This document shows, in pieces, positions 25,376 to 34,277 of a stretch of DNA of 64,000 nt; the stretch's first letter is position 1, and every line of letters begins with the position of its first letter. Below the pieces are notes generated by a model, which ran no database searches, was not told where the DNA came from, and saw nothing but the letters and a program-made list of their open reading frames with translations. The DNA is from JANQRA01 sp035550735 (lineage in GTDB: Bacteria > Actinomycetota > Acidimicrobiia > Spongiisociales > ZC4RG35). The DNA lies in NCBI GenBank assembly GCA_035550735.1, contig DASZOM010000046.1:1-64000 (forward strand), given 5' to 3'. Made by a program: the position numbers and the translations under genes.

Positions 25376-26322
25376 CAGCTCATCCTTGCCTTGCGAAAAC
25401 CGTCGATCACGTCGTAGAGAGAGACGAGGGCGACCACGATCGCGCTCACGATCATCGTCGCGCTCCCCGCCCGCGCCGCTTCGGGGAACCCCAGCTCCGC
25501 GAAGAACTCGGGGTTGAGAAACCGGCCGGAGACCAGCAGATAGATGGCGGGGACGGCGAAGAGGGCATTGAGCGCCAAGTTGACCGACGCCAGGGCCCAC
25601 GTCCACACGCCCACCCTGTATTTGACCCACTCGAAGACGATCTCGGCGGCGAGGACCACGATGAAGAAGGGGACCCACAAGGACCACAGGGAGGGGTCGA
25701 TCAGGGCGATGCCCACGCCGTCCACAGTCACCGGGGAGAAGTCGGTCCGGGCGAAGAGAGAGAGACCAACGATGGCAGCCGCCAGGAACCCGATCGTGGT
25801 GATGGTCTCCCAGAGCTTGACCGTGCCCTTGCTCGGCAGCGGCGGTAGGTCGGAAGGGCTCCACTCCGGTGTGGCCGGCCGCCGGCCGGAGCGCTCGATC
25901 AAGGCGAAGACGAGAGTCGTCCAGAACACGAGATGCACCGAGAGGGTGATACCGGTGCTGACGCTCGAGCCGACGATCGACGCCACCGTGTCCCCGGAGA
26001 TCGCCTGGGCGACGGCAACCACCGCCATGGTCACAGGGACTGCGCTGAGCAGCAGCACTGCCAGCAGTCGCCTCCATGCATAGAACAGCTCGGGCCCGAT
26101 CAGATAGCCTGGGCGCCCGGCGTAAGAGGCGGCGAGCCTGTCGGGGTCGCCGAGCTCGGTGAGGGCCTCCGTTTCGGCATCGTCGACCGGCGCACCGCCG
26201 GCCACCCGGGCCTCGATCGCGTCGGCGATCGACGCCCTCAACTCGGCCTCTATGTCGGCGCGCCTCGTATCGGGAAGGGAACGCAGAGTCGCCCCCACGT
26301 AGCGTTCGGTCAGTTCGGACAT
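25375..26322 (-). CDS. Membrane protein with N-terminal HAAS/permease-prefix domain
   Basis: A 315-residue protein. The first ~75 residues (ELTERYVGATLRSLPDTRR to ALTELGDPDRLAASY) look like the HAAS or permease-prefix domain that usually follows a PadR regulator. About six to seven membrane segments follow. The ATG at 26322 overlaps the padR stop by one base (TGATG). PadR-HAAS pairs typically form small self-regulated membrane-stress or export modules. No transport motif is visible, so function is open. Confidence 0.78.
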   Translation of the reverse strand: MSELTERYVGATLRSLPDTRRADIEAELRASIADAIEARVAGGAPVDDAETEALTELGDPDRLAASYAGRPGYLIGPELFYAWRRLLAVLLLSAVPVTMAVVAVAQAISGDTVASIVGSSVSTGITLSVHLVFWTTLVFALIERSGRRPATPEWSPSDLPPLPSKGTVKLWETITTIGFLAAAIVGLSLFARTDFSPVTVDGVGIALIDPSLWSLWVPFFIVVLAAEIVFEWVKYRVGVWTWALASVNLALNALFAVPAIYLLVSGRFLNPEFFAELGFPEAARAGSATMIVSAIVVALVSLYDVIDGFRKARMS

Positions 26323-26663
26323 CAAGAGTCTCCTCGATCCAGTTCTTCCAGAGCTCGGTTCATGTCACGCCATGCGGACATGAGGGCGGCCGCAAGATCT
26401 GAGCCCGCGGCGCTGGTGGCGTAGTACTTGCGGGGGCGGGCCCCCTCGGTGTCCCATACGCTGGTGAGCAGTCCCTGCTCCTCGAGCCGGCGCAGCATCG
26501 GGTAGAGCGTGTTGGCGTCGACCTCGACGCCCATTCCCTCGAGACGCTCCAACAGCCCATAGCCATAGCCGGGGTCCTCGAGCACCAGGAGACATGCGAG
26601 CAACACCGAGCCGCGTCGCAGCTCCCGGAGATACGGCTCCAGCTCGATTGGTTCCGATGGCAT
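26322..26663 (-). CDS. PadR-family transcriptional regulator
   Basis: A 113-residue winged-helix regulator. The family pattern is plain: LLACLLVLEDPGYGYGLLERL, then NTLYPMLRRLEEQGLL and RPRKYYATSAAGSD. The start at MPSEPIELEPYL (26663) is supported by a TATGGT -10 box exactly 7 nt upstream; two further ATG/GTG codons at 26675 and 26687 would lie inside the promoter. It probably represses itself and the downstream membrane protein through the 21-bp palindrome at 26674. Confidence 0.9.
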   Translation of the reverse strand: MPSEPIELEPYLRELRRGSVLLACLLVLEDPGYGYGLLERLEGMGVEVDANTLYPMLRRLEEQGLLTSVWDTEGARPRKYYATSAAGSDLAAALMSAWRDMNRALEELDRGDS

Positions 26664-26670
26664 GGTCGAG

Positions 26671-26700
26671 ACCATACTGTGTGACACACAGTATTGTCAA
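26671..26700 (-). promoter_or_regulatory. padR promoter with embedded operator
   Basis: On the minus strand TTGACA (26695-26700), an 18-nt spacer, TATGGT (26671-26676) and 7 nt to the ATG at 26663. The spacer is almost entirely occupied by the perfect palindrome ATACTGTGTG-A-CACACAGTAT read at 26674-26694, a good candidate PadR operator. Confidence 0.72.
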
Positions 26701-26707
26701 CTTGCCA

Positions 26708-28546
26708 TTATTCGGTGGCGATGCTCAGCGTCCCGTCGATGAGAACGGTCACGGCCTGCCCTTCATCGAGAAGCGTCGCCGAGTTGTCCTCCACGACCAC
26801 ACCGGGGCCGGTGCAGGAGAAGCCCGCCGGCAGAGTCTCCCGGCGCCAGACCGGACCCGCACCCGGATCCGACGTCTCGGCGGGCAGTGACGGCAGATCG
26901 TCCCAGGTGAGCGGGGGCCGACCCGAGGCGACGGCTCGCAGAGTGACCACCTCGATGGGCTCTCCGATGCGGTCGAACCCGAATCGGTCCCGATGGGCAT
27001 CATGGAAGCGGCGGCCGAGCACGTCCCAGTCGACCCCCGCATCCACTTCGAGCTCGTGCGACTGCCCGCGATAGCGCATGTCGGCGCTCACCGCGACCTG
27101 CGTAGGAGCAGCTTCGAACATCGCCCGGAATCGGGCCTCGGCCTCGTCTGCGAGCCGAGCGCTCGCCTCCGCCAACTCGGAGGCACCCTCGGCGAGCATG
27201 ACCGTCCGTGCCGCGTCGGCCCGGGGCGTCGCCAACAACAGACCGAGGGCGGAGAAGACACCGGAGTGAGGAGGCACCAGCACAGTGGTGATCCCGAGCC
27301 TTCTGGCGAGCCGGCCTGCGTGGAGACCCCCCGCCCCGCCAAATGCGACGAGCGCCGACTCCCGGGGGTCGGCCCCTTCCTCGACCGAGACCGCCCGTAA
27401 GGCACGCTCCATGTGGGCGTCGACCACCTCCAACACCCCCGAGACCAGGCGGTCGACATCCATCCCCGATGAGCGGGCGAGCTGTTGCGCCACCGCCTCG
27501 CCAGCCAGGAGGTCGAGACTCAGCGATCCACCCATCGCCAGGTCCGGTGGGATGTGCCCGCTGAGAACGTTGGCGTCGGTCACGGTGAGATCGAGCCCAC
27601 CCTTGCCATAGACCGCAGGCCCCGGGTCGGCGCCTGCCGAGCGGGGACCGACGCGGAGCGCGCCGCCCTGGTCGAGCCAGGCGATGCTCCCGCCGCCTGC
27701 CCCGATGGTGCGGATCGGCACCGAGGGGACCCGGTTGACCCGACCGCCGACGAGATGCCCGGAGCCGACGGTCAGGTTCCCGTCGGTGATCCGGCATACG
27801 TCGGTCGACGTGCCGCCCATGTCGAAGGAGATCACCGACGAATGCCCGTGATGGCTCCCCAGGGCGGCGGCTGCCACCGCACCGGCCGCCGGGCCCGACA
27901 GGACCAGCCGGCCCGCCCGGCCGACCGCGTCGGCGAACGGGACCAGTCCCCCCGCCGAGGTCATGACCAGACGATGGGGGATGTCGAGGCCACGGTCGAG
28001 CCGACCGAGATAGTCAGCCACCGATGGAGTCAGATAGGCGGTGAGCACCGTCGTGGCCAGTCTCTCGTACTCCCTGAATTCGGGTGAGACCTGTGAGGAG
28101 AGGACGTAGGGCAGCCGCAACCTGGCGGCGGCGGCGATCTCCCGGGCAGGGTCGCGGTAGGAGTCCAGCATGGCGACGGCCACGATCTCGCCGTCGTCGA
28201 CGAGGTCGGGGTCACTGTGACGCCGCTCCCTGGGTACGAGCGGCTCCGGCCTGTCCACCGAGGAGTCGTAGAGCGCAGGCCGATCCTGGCGGGCGATCTC
28301 GATGAGATCCTCGAAACCGGGATCGGTGAGCAGCGCCACGCGGGCACCTCTCCCCTCGAGCAGGGTGTTGGTCGCCGCAGTGGTTCCGTGGAGGAAGGTC
28401 CCGACTTTCCTCGTCGCTATCGCCTCGACGACGGCCCGGGACTGGTCGGCCGTGGTCGGGACCTTGAACCCGGCCAGACCGGTCTCGTCGAAGACGACGA
28501 CATCGGTGAAGGTCCCGCCGACATCGACCCCTACGACAGAAGCCAC
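26708..28546 (-). CDS. hyuA: Hydantoinase A / oxoprolinase alpha-type subunit
   Basis: A 612-residue ATP-binding subunit of the HyuA family. The N-terminus VVGVDVGGTFTDVVVFDE and the phosphate loop FDMGGTSTDVCRI are the actin-like ATPase motifs; GGAGGLHAGRLARRLGI is also diagnostic. It starts with GTG 19 bp from the divergent NifU-like gene. Its partner hyuB is three genes downstream on the same strand. N-methylhydantoin, 5-oxoproline and acetophenone-type substrates are all known for the family, and none can be favoured here. Confidence 0.9.
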   Translation of the reverse strand: MASVVGVDVGGTFTDVVVFDETGLAGFKVPTTADQSRAVVEAIATRKVGTFLHGTTAATNTLLEGRGARVALLTDPGFEDLIEIARQDRPALYDSSVDRPEPLVPRERRHSDPDLVDDGEIVAVAMLDSYRDPAREIAAAARLRLPYVLSSQVSPEFREYERLATTVLTAYLTPSVADYLGRLDRGLDIPHRLVMTSAGGLVPFADAVGRAGRLVLSGPAAGAVAAAALGSHHGHSSVISFDMGGTSTDVCRITDGNLTVGSGHLVGGRVNRVPSVPIRTIGAGGGSIAWLDQGGALRVGPRSAGADPGPAVYGKGGLDLTVTDANVLSGHIPPDLAMGGSLSLDLLAGEAVAQQLARSSGMDVDRLVSGVLEVVDAHMERALRAVSVEEGADPRESALVAFGGAGGLHAGRLARRLGITTVLVPPHSGVFSALGLLLATPRADAARTVMLAEGASELAEASARLADEAEARFRAMFEAAPTQVAVSADMRYRGQSHELEVDAGVDWDVLGRRFHDAHRDRFGFDRIGEPIEVVTLRAVASGRPPLTWDDLPSLPAETSDPGAGPVWRRETLPAGFSCTGPGVVVEDNSATLLDEGQAVTVLIDGTLSIATE

Positions 28547-28565
28547 TGGTTACGCTCGGCCCGGT

Positions 28566-28823
28566 ATGACGGTCACCGTGGAACAGACACCCAACCCCAA
28601 CGCTCTCAAGTTCTCGGTCGGTGTCCCGGTGGGCGGCCCGGGCACGTACGTCAAGGGATCCGAGCCGGAGGAGGCATACCTCGGAGATCTGCTTCGGCTG
28701 AACGGCGTGGCGAGCGTGTTCCTCACCGCTGACTTCGTGACCATCTCAAAGACTCCCGACGGGTCGTGGGACCAGATACGCCCTCAGGCCGCGGCGATCC
28801 TAGAGAGCCGATTCCGGATCTGA
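28566..28823 (+). CDS. NifU N-terminal-domain (Nfu scaffold-like) protein
   Basis: An 85-residue protein corresponding to the N-terminal domain of Nfu (VTVEQTPNPNALKFSV, and GVASVFLTADFVTISK). The CxxC iron-sulfur domain of full Nfu is absent, so it is not itself an obvious cluster carrier. A TACGCT box lies 9 nt before the ATG, overlapping the narrow divergent gap with hyuA. The longer open frame upstream is antisense to hyuA. Role in iron-sulfur assembly is inferred from family only. Confidence 0.8.
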   Translation: MTVTVEQTPNPNALKFSVGVPVGGPGTYVKGSEPEEAYLGDLLRLNGVASVFLTADFVTISKTPDGSWDQIRPQAAAILESRFRI

Positions 28824-28824
28824 G

Positions 28825-29640
28825 TCAGGGCCGGATGAGCACCGGCCGGGTCACACCGTCGGCCCCGGTCTCCTGAACGACCACTTCCCAGTTCCCGTCG
28901 GCTCCGAGATGGCCCCCGACCAACTCGACATCGCGCAGCTCTGCGACGACGTCGTCGGGCACGACGTCAAGTGTGAGATCGGCTGGTGTCGTTGCCGGCA
29001 TCGGACGCAGCTCCGGCACGTCGGTGACCCTAGGCACACCGTCTTCGCCGATTTCGACCTCGATGACGACCAGCCGGGGGGGCTGGCGGGTGAAGCCGGA
29101 TTCGGCGGAGGAGGCGATGGAACGCACCACCACCTCCACCCGGAAGGTGGTCGGGCCGGTCTGGGTCAGCGAGCGGGATCCCACCCAGTCGGCGAGCACC
29201 TGCACGCCTTCGCCGGCAGTGGGGAGGGGAGCGCCCTGGGGAAGCAGCCCAGCCAGGGTCTGACGCGACTGGTCGGACCCGTCCATCGACATGTACTCCA
29301 CCGCGACCCATTCGGCATGGGCCGACGCCTGCTCGAAGAGCCGCTCCGGGTCGACGGCATACAGATCTGCCTCGGCGACCACCAGAGGGCTGGGCACGAT
29401 CGGCGTGGCCGTCGACGGTGGCGCACTGGAGGGGGTGGCAGCCGGCGCCGGGGCGATCGTGCTCCCCGACGCAACCGGGTCGGGCACTGGGAGCGGCTGG
29501 TTTCGGGTGAAGGTGTAGGCGAGGGCGCCGAGCGTCACCGCCGCCGCCACGGCGTACGCCAGCCACTGCTTCTGACTCCCCTTCTGCTCCAGGGTCTCCC
29601 AGGGGATTCGCTCGTACACCTCGGGTCGTTCCGGGTCCAT
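28825..29640 (-). CDS. Single-span membrane protein of unknown function
   Basis: A 271-residue protein starting at MDPERPEVYERI (29640). A short cytoplasmic segment is followed by one membrane helix (residues ~27-45, LAYAVAAAVTLGALAY), a Pro/Ala/Ser/Thr-rich linker (~50-85) and an extracytoplasmic domain of about 185 residues. The layout resembles actinobacterial cell-wall or anti-sigma-like accessory proteins, but no motif identifies it. It converges with the NifU-like gene with one base between stops and is divergent from the next membrane protein. Confidence 0.7.
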   Translation of the reverse strand: MDPERPEVYERIPWETLEQKGSQKQWLAYAVAAAVTLGALAYTFTRNQPLPVPDPVASGSTIAPAPAATPSSAPPSTATPIVPSPLVVAEADLYAVDPERLFEQASAHAEWVAVEYMSMDGSDQSRQTLAGLLPQGAPLPTAGEGVQVLADWVGSRSLTQTGPTTFRVEVVVRSIASSAESGFTRQPPRLVVIEVEIGEDGVPRVTDVPELRPMPATTPADLTLDVVPDDVVAELRDVELVGGHLGADGNWEVVVQETGADGVTRPVLIRP

Positions 29641-29745
29641 GGAATCGAACGTACGACCGGCGAGATCCCGGTACAAGGGGGTCGTCCCGGATTCGTCGCA
29701 CGGTTACGGGGAACCGCAGGGGGGCTGGCTATCGTCTCTTGTGTA

Positions 29746-30351
29746 ATGGCAGTCAACCCCGACCCGAAGCCGGGCCGCTGGATCCTCCCCCTGGTCATCC
29801 TAGGGATGATTGCTTTCACCTACTTCTTCGTGCGGGAGCTGCCGGAGGCCTCCACTCAGACCACCCTCGTCGCCAACCCGGGCAGCAGCACCACCGCAGG
29901 CACCGGCGGAGGGTCCAGCACCACCGTTGCGGGGACCACGGTCATCGACCCCGAGACCCAGGCGTACCTCGACGCCATCGACCAGATCAACCAGGACCTC
30001 CAGGTGCAGAGGACCGAGATCGTCACGGTGAACACGGCCTTCAACCAGGATCCTCGTGAGGTCGAGTTCGAGGAGGCGGAACAGAGGTTCGAGGCGGTGG
30101 TGACGACGACACAGGCGCTCGCCGACCAGATGCGCGGCCTGACTCCTCCGGCAGGTCTCGAAGCGAACCAGACCGCACTGCAGACCGCGCTCGACACGGC
30201 GACCACGAGTGTCAACGCCGCCCTGGAAGGGCTCCGCTCCACCGACACCGGTGAGCAGCGCAACGCAGCGGTCGATGCCTACGTCCAGGCCGCCACCGAT
30301 TACGAGACCGAGGTCACCAACACCCTGAATGCCGCCACGAGCAACGCCTGA
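29746..30351 (+). CDS. Single-span membrane protein with extracellular helical domain
   Basis: A 201-residue protein. The N-terminus is PKPGRWILPLVILGMIAFTYFF, one membrane helix, then a Ser/Thr/Gly-rich linker (residues ~40-65) and a Gln/Glu-rich helical region likely to form a coiled coil (~70-195). A TATCGT hexamer lies 10 nt before the ATG at 29746. No family recognised. The strong hairpin at 30371 ends the unit. Confidence 0.72.
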   Translation: MAVNPDPKPGRWILPLVILGMIAFTYFFVRELPEASTQTTLVANPGSSTTAGTGGGSSTTVAGTTVIDPETQAYLDAIDQINQDLQVQRTEIVTVNTAFNQDPREVEFEEAEQRFEAVVTTTQALADQMRGLTPPAGLEANQTALQTALDTATTSVNAALEGLRSTDTGEQRNAAVDAYVQAATDYETEVTNTLNAATSNA

Positions 30352-30370
30352 CCTCGAGCATCGGATGACA

Positions 30371-30402
30371 AAGGAGGGCCGAGCTGCCGCTCGGCCCTCC
30401 TT
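30371..30402. terminator. Bidirectional terminator between membrane protein gene and glnA
   Basis: AAGGAGGGCCGAGC (30371-30384), loop TGCC, and the exact complement GCTCGGCCCTCCTT (30389-30402): a perfect 14-bp stem with A-run before and T-run after, between convergent genes. Confidence 0.85.
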
Positions 30403-30422
30403 GGCGTCCTGATCGATGGCTC

Positions 30423-31847
30423 CTAGATGTCGTAGTAGAGGTGGAACTCATAGGGATGTGGGCGGAGCCGCACCGGGTCGATCTCGTGGGCCCGCTTGTA
30501 GTCGATCCACGACCCGATGAGGCCCTCGGTGAACACGCCACCCTGGAGCAGGAAGTCGTGGTCCTCCTCCAGCGCCACCAGGGCCTCGTCGAGACTGCCC
30601 GGAACCGAGGGCAAACCCTCCAACTCGGCCGGGGGCAGGTCGTAGATGTCCTTGTCCACCGGGTCATGCGGTTCGATCTGGTTCTGCACCCCGTCGAGAC
30701 CGGCCATCAGCATCGCGGAGAAGGCCAGGTAGGGGTTGGCCGCCGGGTCCGGGCAGCGGAACTCGAGACGCTTCGCCGCCGGGCTCTGGCTGTACTGAGG
30801 GATCCGGATGGCCGCCGACCGGTTGCGACTGGAGTACACCAGGTTCACCGGCGCCTCGTAGCCCGGCACCAGTCGGTGATACGAGTTGGTCGTCGGTGCG
30901 GCGAAGGCAAGGATCGCGGCGGCGTGCTTCAGCAGGCCCCCGATGTACCAGCGGGCCAGGTCGGATAGGCCGGCATAGCCCCCCTCGTCGTACATCAGGG
31001 TCTCGCCGCCCTTCCACAGCGACTGGTGGGTGTGCATCCCGGACCCGTTGTCCTCGAAGATCGGCTTGGGCATGAAGGTGACCGACTTGCCCACTTCCCA
31101 CGCCGTGTTCTTAACGATGTACTTGTAGAGGGTGACGTTGTCGGCCGCCCGCAACAAAGTGTCGTACTTCATGTCGATCTCGGCCTGACCGGAGGTGCCC
31201 ACCTCGTGGTGCTGGACCTCGATCTCGATGCCGGCCTGCTCGAGGCGATAGGTCATCTCGGAGCGCAGGTCCTGGAAGTGGTCGGTCGGCGGGACCGGGA
31301 AGTAGCCCTCCTTGTAGCGGGGCTTGTATCCCAGGTTGCCTCCATCCTCGAACTCACCGGAGTTCCACGCCCCCTCCACGGAGTCGAGGAAGTAGAAGCC
31401 CGAGTTCTGGTCCTGGCCGAAGCGGACATCGTCGAAGATGTAGAACTCGCACTCGGGCCCCCAATAGGAGGTGTCGGCGATCCCCGTGCTCACCAGGTAC
31501 TCCTCTGCCTTGCGGGCGATGTAGCGAGGATCCTTCTCGTACGGGGTGACCGCGACCGGATCGTGGACGAAGCAGTAGAGGATCAATGTCCTACGCGCCC
31601 GGAACACGTCGTCGACCGCGGTGTCGGGATCCGGGATCAGGATCATGTCCGACTCCTGGATGTCCTGGAAACCACGTATCGACGACCCGTCGAACCCGTA
31701 ACCGTCCTGGAAGCCGTCCTCGGTCAGGGCGTGCGCCGGGATGGTGAAGTGCTGGACCTGTCCGGGCAGGTCACAGAATCGCAGGTCGACGAACTCGTAC
31801 CCCTCGCTTTCGACGAGGGACAAGACGTCGGCAGCCGTCTTGGTCAC
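30423..31847 (-). CDS. glnA: Glutamine synthetase, type I
   Basis: A 474-residue enzyme making glutamine from glutamate, ammonia and ATP. Visible: DGSSIRGFQ, metal-site motif GPECEFYIFD, NGSGMHTHQSLW, RNRSAAIRIP, and the adenylylation-type Tyr in DIYDLPPAE, so activity may be adjusted by adenylylation. The start is GTG at 31847 with a good ribosome-binding site (AGGAGG, 5 nt spacing), unlike most first genes here, so this mRNA has a proper leader. The 111-bp region to corA holds no clear regulator site that I can defend. Glutamine feeds the purine genes that follow. Confidence 0.96.
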   Translation of the reverse strand: MTKTAADVLSLVESEGYEFVDLRFCDLPGQVQHFTIPAHALTEDGFQDGYGFDGSSIRGFQDIQESDMILIPDPDTAVDDVFRARRTLILYCFVHDPVAVTPYEKDPRYIARKAEEYLVSTGIADTSYWGPECEFYIFDDVRFGQDQNSGFYFLDSVEGAWNSGEFEDGGNLGYKPRYKEGYFPVPPTDHFQDLRSEMTYRLEQAGIEIEVQHHEVGTSGQAEIDMKYDTLLRAADNVTLYKYIVKNTAWEVGKSVTFMPKPIFEDNGSGMHTHQSLWKGGETLMYDEGGYAGLSDLARWYIGGLLKHAAAILAFAAPTTNSYHRLVPGYEAPVNLVYSSRNRSAAIRIPQYSQSPAAKRLEFRCPDPAANPYLAFSAMLMAGLDGVQNQIEPHDPVDKDIYDLPPAELEGLPSVPGSLDEALVALEEDHDFLLQGGVFTEGLIGSWIDYKRAHEIDPVRLRPHPYEFHLYYDI

Positions 31848-31958
31848 GTTGCCTCCTTCTCGTGTCGTGGTCGTGAGCCGTGCATTTTGTATCCGTGGGC
31901 AATTGCCCTGCGGTTGCGGAAGTGTGAAATCTGTGTTTCGTGATTTCCACAGCCGGCG

Positions 31959-32945
31959 TCACAGCCAGTCGTTGCGCCGGAACAGGAGGTAGAGGCCGAA
32001 GGAGACACCGACGATCAGCACCGTCGACGCCACCACACCCCAGACCTGCATAGATCCGGGGTAGGGGACGTTCATCCCGTAGTAGCCCGTGATCAGTGCG
32101 GGGACCGCGACGATGGCAGCCCAGCTCGACACCTTCTTCACGATGAGGTTCTGGCGATAGTCACGGAGGCTGAGGTTGGCCTCGACGAGTGCCGCCACCA
32201 GGTCGCGCAGGGCGTCGGAGGACTCGCTGATCCTCAGGATGTGGTCGTAGACGTCCTGGTAGTACGGGTAGAGCGCTTCCGGGATCACGTCCTGTTCACG
32301 CCGCATCAGACTGCTGACGACCTCGCGCATCGGCACCACGAGGCGGTGGAAGCGAACCGACTCCCGACGCATGTCGAACCACTGACGCTGCTTGGAGGGC
32401 TCGACGGGGTGCTCTGAGAAGATCCCGTCGGCGACGGTCTCGTAGTAGTCGTCCAGGTCGTCGAGCGCGGCGAAGTACCCGTCGACGATGACGTCCAGCA
32501 GACCGTAGAGCAGGAAGCCGACTCCGTACCGCGCCAGCCTGGGCGATCGGTCCCATCTCCGGATCACGTCGTCGATGGGGAAGCCGTCGGTCTTGCGCAC
32601 CGTGATCAGCCATCGGTCGTTGAAGAAGATGTCGACCTCGACGTCATTCAGCCGACCGCCGTCGACGTCGACCGCGACGTGATAGACGGTGACGAACAGG
32701 TGGGTGGCGTACCGGTCGACCTTGGGGCGCTGGCGCGGGCCCATTGCGTCCTCGACTGCCAACTCGTGCAGTCCCAACTCCTCGGCGAGGGCGTTGACCT
32801 CTGCGTCGGAGGGTGCACACAGGTCGACCCAGACCACCGCGTCCCTCTCCTCCAGGTAGTCGGAGACATCCTCGAGTGGGAATCCCTCCGCCACCAGCTC
32901 GCCTCTGCGGTAGACCCTCGTCGACGTGCCGTTCATGACCGTCAT
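31959..32945 (-). CDS. corA: CorA-type magnesium/divalent cation transporter
   Basis: A 328-residue channel subunit. The large N-terminal cytoplasmic domain is followed by two C-terminal membrane helices with the ion-selective GMN motif (YGMNVPYPG, about residue 290) between them. Start taken at MTVMNGTSTRVY (32945), with MNG at 32936 as the alternative; the frame further upstream is antisense to purA. Functions as a homopentamer importing Mg2+ or related ions. It is divergent from purA by 57 bp. Confidence 0.92.
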   Translation of the reverse strand: MTVMNGTSTRVYRRGELVAEGFPLEDVSDYLEERDAVVWVDLCAPSDAEVNALAEELGLHELAVEDAMGPRQRPKVDRYATHLFVTVYHVAVDVDGGRLNDVEVDIFFNDRWLITVRKTDGFPIDDVIRRWDRSPRLARYGVGFLLYGLLDVIVDGYFAALDDLDDYYETVADGIFSEHPVEPSKQRQWFDMRRESVRFHRLVVPMREVVSSLMRREQDVIPEALYPYYQDVYDHILRISESSDALRDLVAALVEANLSLRDYRQNLIVKKVSSWAAIVAVPALITGYYGMNVPYPGSMQVWGVVASTVLIVGVSFGLYLLFRRNDWL

Positions 32946-32989
32946 TGTTGTCGTGGAGGCCCTTCCTCCGGGCGTTCTTCGGTCCTCGC

Positions 32990-32995
32990 TACCGT
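32990..32995 (+). promoter_or_regulatory. -10 box, leaderless promoter of purA-purD
   Basis: TACCGT lies 7 nt before the GTG start of purA. Confidence 0.45.
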
Positions 32996-33002
32996 CCCGT
33001 CC

Positions 33003-34277
33003 GTGACGGCGACGATCGTTCTCGGTGCCCAATGGGGTGATGAAGGCAAGGGGAGGGTCGTCGACTACTTCGCGGAGCGTGCCGACTACGTGGTGCGTTA
33101 TCAGGGTGGCAACAACGCCGGTCACACCATCGTGGTCGGTGAGGAGAAGCTGGCTCTCTCATTGATCCCCTCGGGCATCCTCTATGAGAAATGCACACCG
33201 GTTGTCGCCTCGGGCACGGTCATCGACCCCGCGGTGCTCCTGGCGGAGATGGACATGGTCGCCGCCAGGGGGCTCGACCCCTCCCGGGTGAGGATCTCGG
33301 CCAATGCCCATCTGGTGATGCCGTATCACCGCAAGCTCGACGCCGTCATCGAGCGTTATCTGGGCAGCAACCAGATCGGGACCACAAAGAAGGGGATCGG
33401 GCCGGCCTACACCGACAAGTACGCCCGATTCGGGATCAGGGTGCAGGATCTGTTCGACCCCAAGATCTTCGCCAAGAAGGTGGCCGCGGGGCTGGTCGAG
33501 AAGAACAAGGTCCTGCCTCGGGTCTACAACACCCTGCCCATGGATCCCGGGACGATCGTGGAGGAGTACCTCACATTCGCCGAGCGTCTCCGCCCCCACG
33601 TCACCGACACCTCACTGCTGCTCCACGAGGCTCTGCGACGTGGCGAGGAGGTCCTCTTCGAGGGTGCACAGGGGACACTGCTCGACATCGACCACGGGAC
33701 ATATCCCTTCGTCACATCATCGAACCCCACCGCAGGGGGCGCCGTTGTCGGCTCCGGCATCGGCCCCAAGGCGATCGACGAGGTGGTGGGGGTGGCCAAG
33801 GCGTACATCTCCCGGGTCGGAACCGGTCCCTTCCCCACCGAGCTGGACGACGAGGTCGGCGACACGATGATCGAGCTCGGCGGCGAGTACGGGACGGTGA
33901 CCGGCCGTCGTCGACGCTGCGGCTGGCTCGACTTGCTCGCCCTTCGCTACGCGGTGCGGGTGAACAGCCTGACCAGGATCTTCCTGACGAAGCTCGACAT
34001 CCTCTCGGCCTTCGACACGATCAAGGTCGCCACCGGCTATCGGGCGGGCGGTGAGTTGCACACCGAGTTCCCCGTCCAGCAGTCGGTCCTCTACGACTGC
34101 GAGCCGGTCTACGAGGAGATGCCCGGCTGGGGTGACGACATCACCGGGGTGAGGGAGTACGAGGACCTCCCGGCAGCGGCGCGCTCGTACATCGAGTACA
34201 TCGCAAAGGCGATCGAGGTTCCCGTCTCCTGGGTCTCGGTCGGACCGGAGCGGTCCCAGCTCGTCGCAGTGCCATGA
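33003..34277 (+). CDS. purA: Adenylosuccinate synthetase
   Basis: A 424-residue GTP-dependent enzyme converting IMP and aspartate to adenylosuccinate, the first AMP-branch step. Visible: GAQWGDEGKGRVVDYF with the catalytic Asp and Lys, NNAGHTIV with the catalytic His, the signature GTTKKGIGPAYTDK, and a GTP-site SVGPERSQ at the C-terminus. GTG at 33003 places the conserved N-terminus correctly. The purD ATG overlaps its stop (ATGA). Confidence 0.96.
   Translation: MTATIVLGAQWGDEGKGRVVDYFAERADYVVRYQGGNNAGHTIVVGEEKLALSLIPSGILYEKCTPVVASGTVIDPAVLLAEMDMVAARGLDPSRVRISANAHLVMPYHRKLDAVIERYLGSNQIGTTKKGIGPAYTDKYARFGIRVQDLFDPKIFAKKVAAGLVEKNKVLPRVYNTLPMDPGTIVEEYLTFAERLRPHVTDTSLLLHEALRRGEEVLFEGAQGTLLDIDHGTYPFVTSSNPTAGGAVVGSGIGPKAIDEVVGVAKAYISRVGTGPFPTELDDEVGDTMIELGGEYGTVTGRRRRCGWLDLLALRYAVRVNSLTRIFLTKLDILSAFDTIKVATGYRAGGELHTEFPVQQSVLYDCEPVYEEMPGWGDDITGVREYEDLPAAARSYIEYIAKAIEVPVSWVSVGPERSQLVAVP

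Noticed and set aside
31848..31958. Possible GlnR-type box upstream of glnA (GAAATCACGAAACACAG region)
   Set aside because: I could not fit the GTnAC-n6-GAAAC pattern with correct spacing, so I do not report a site.
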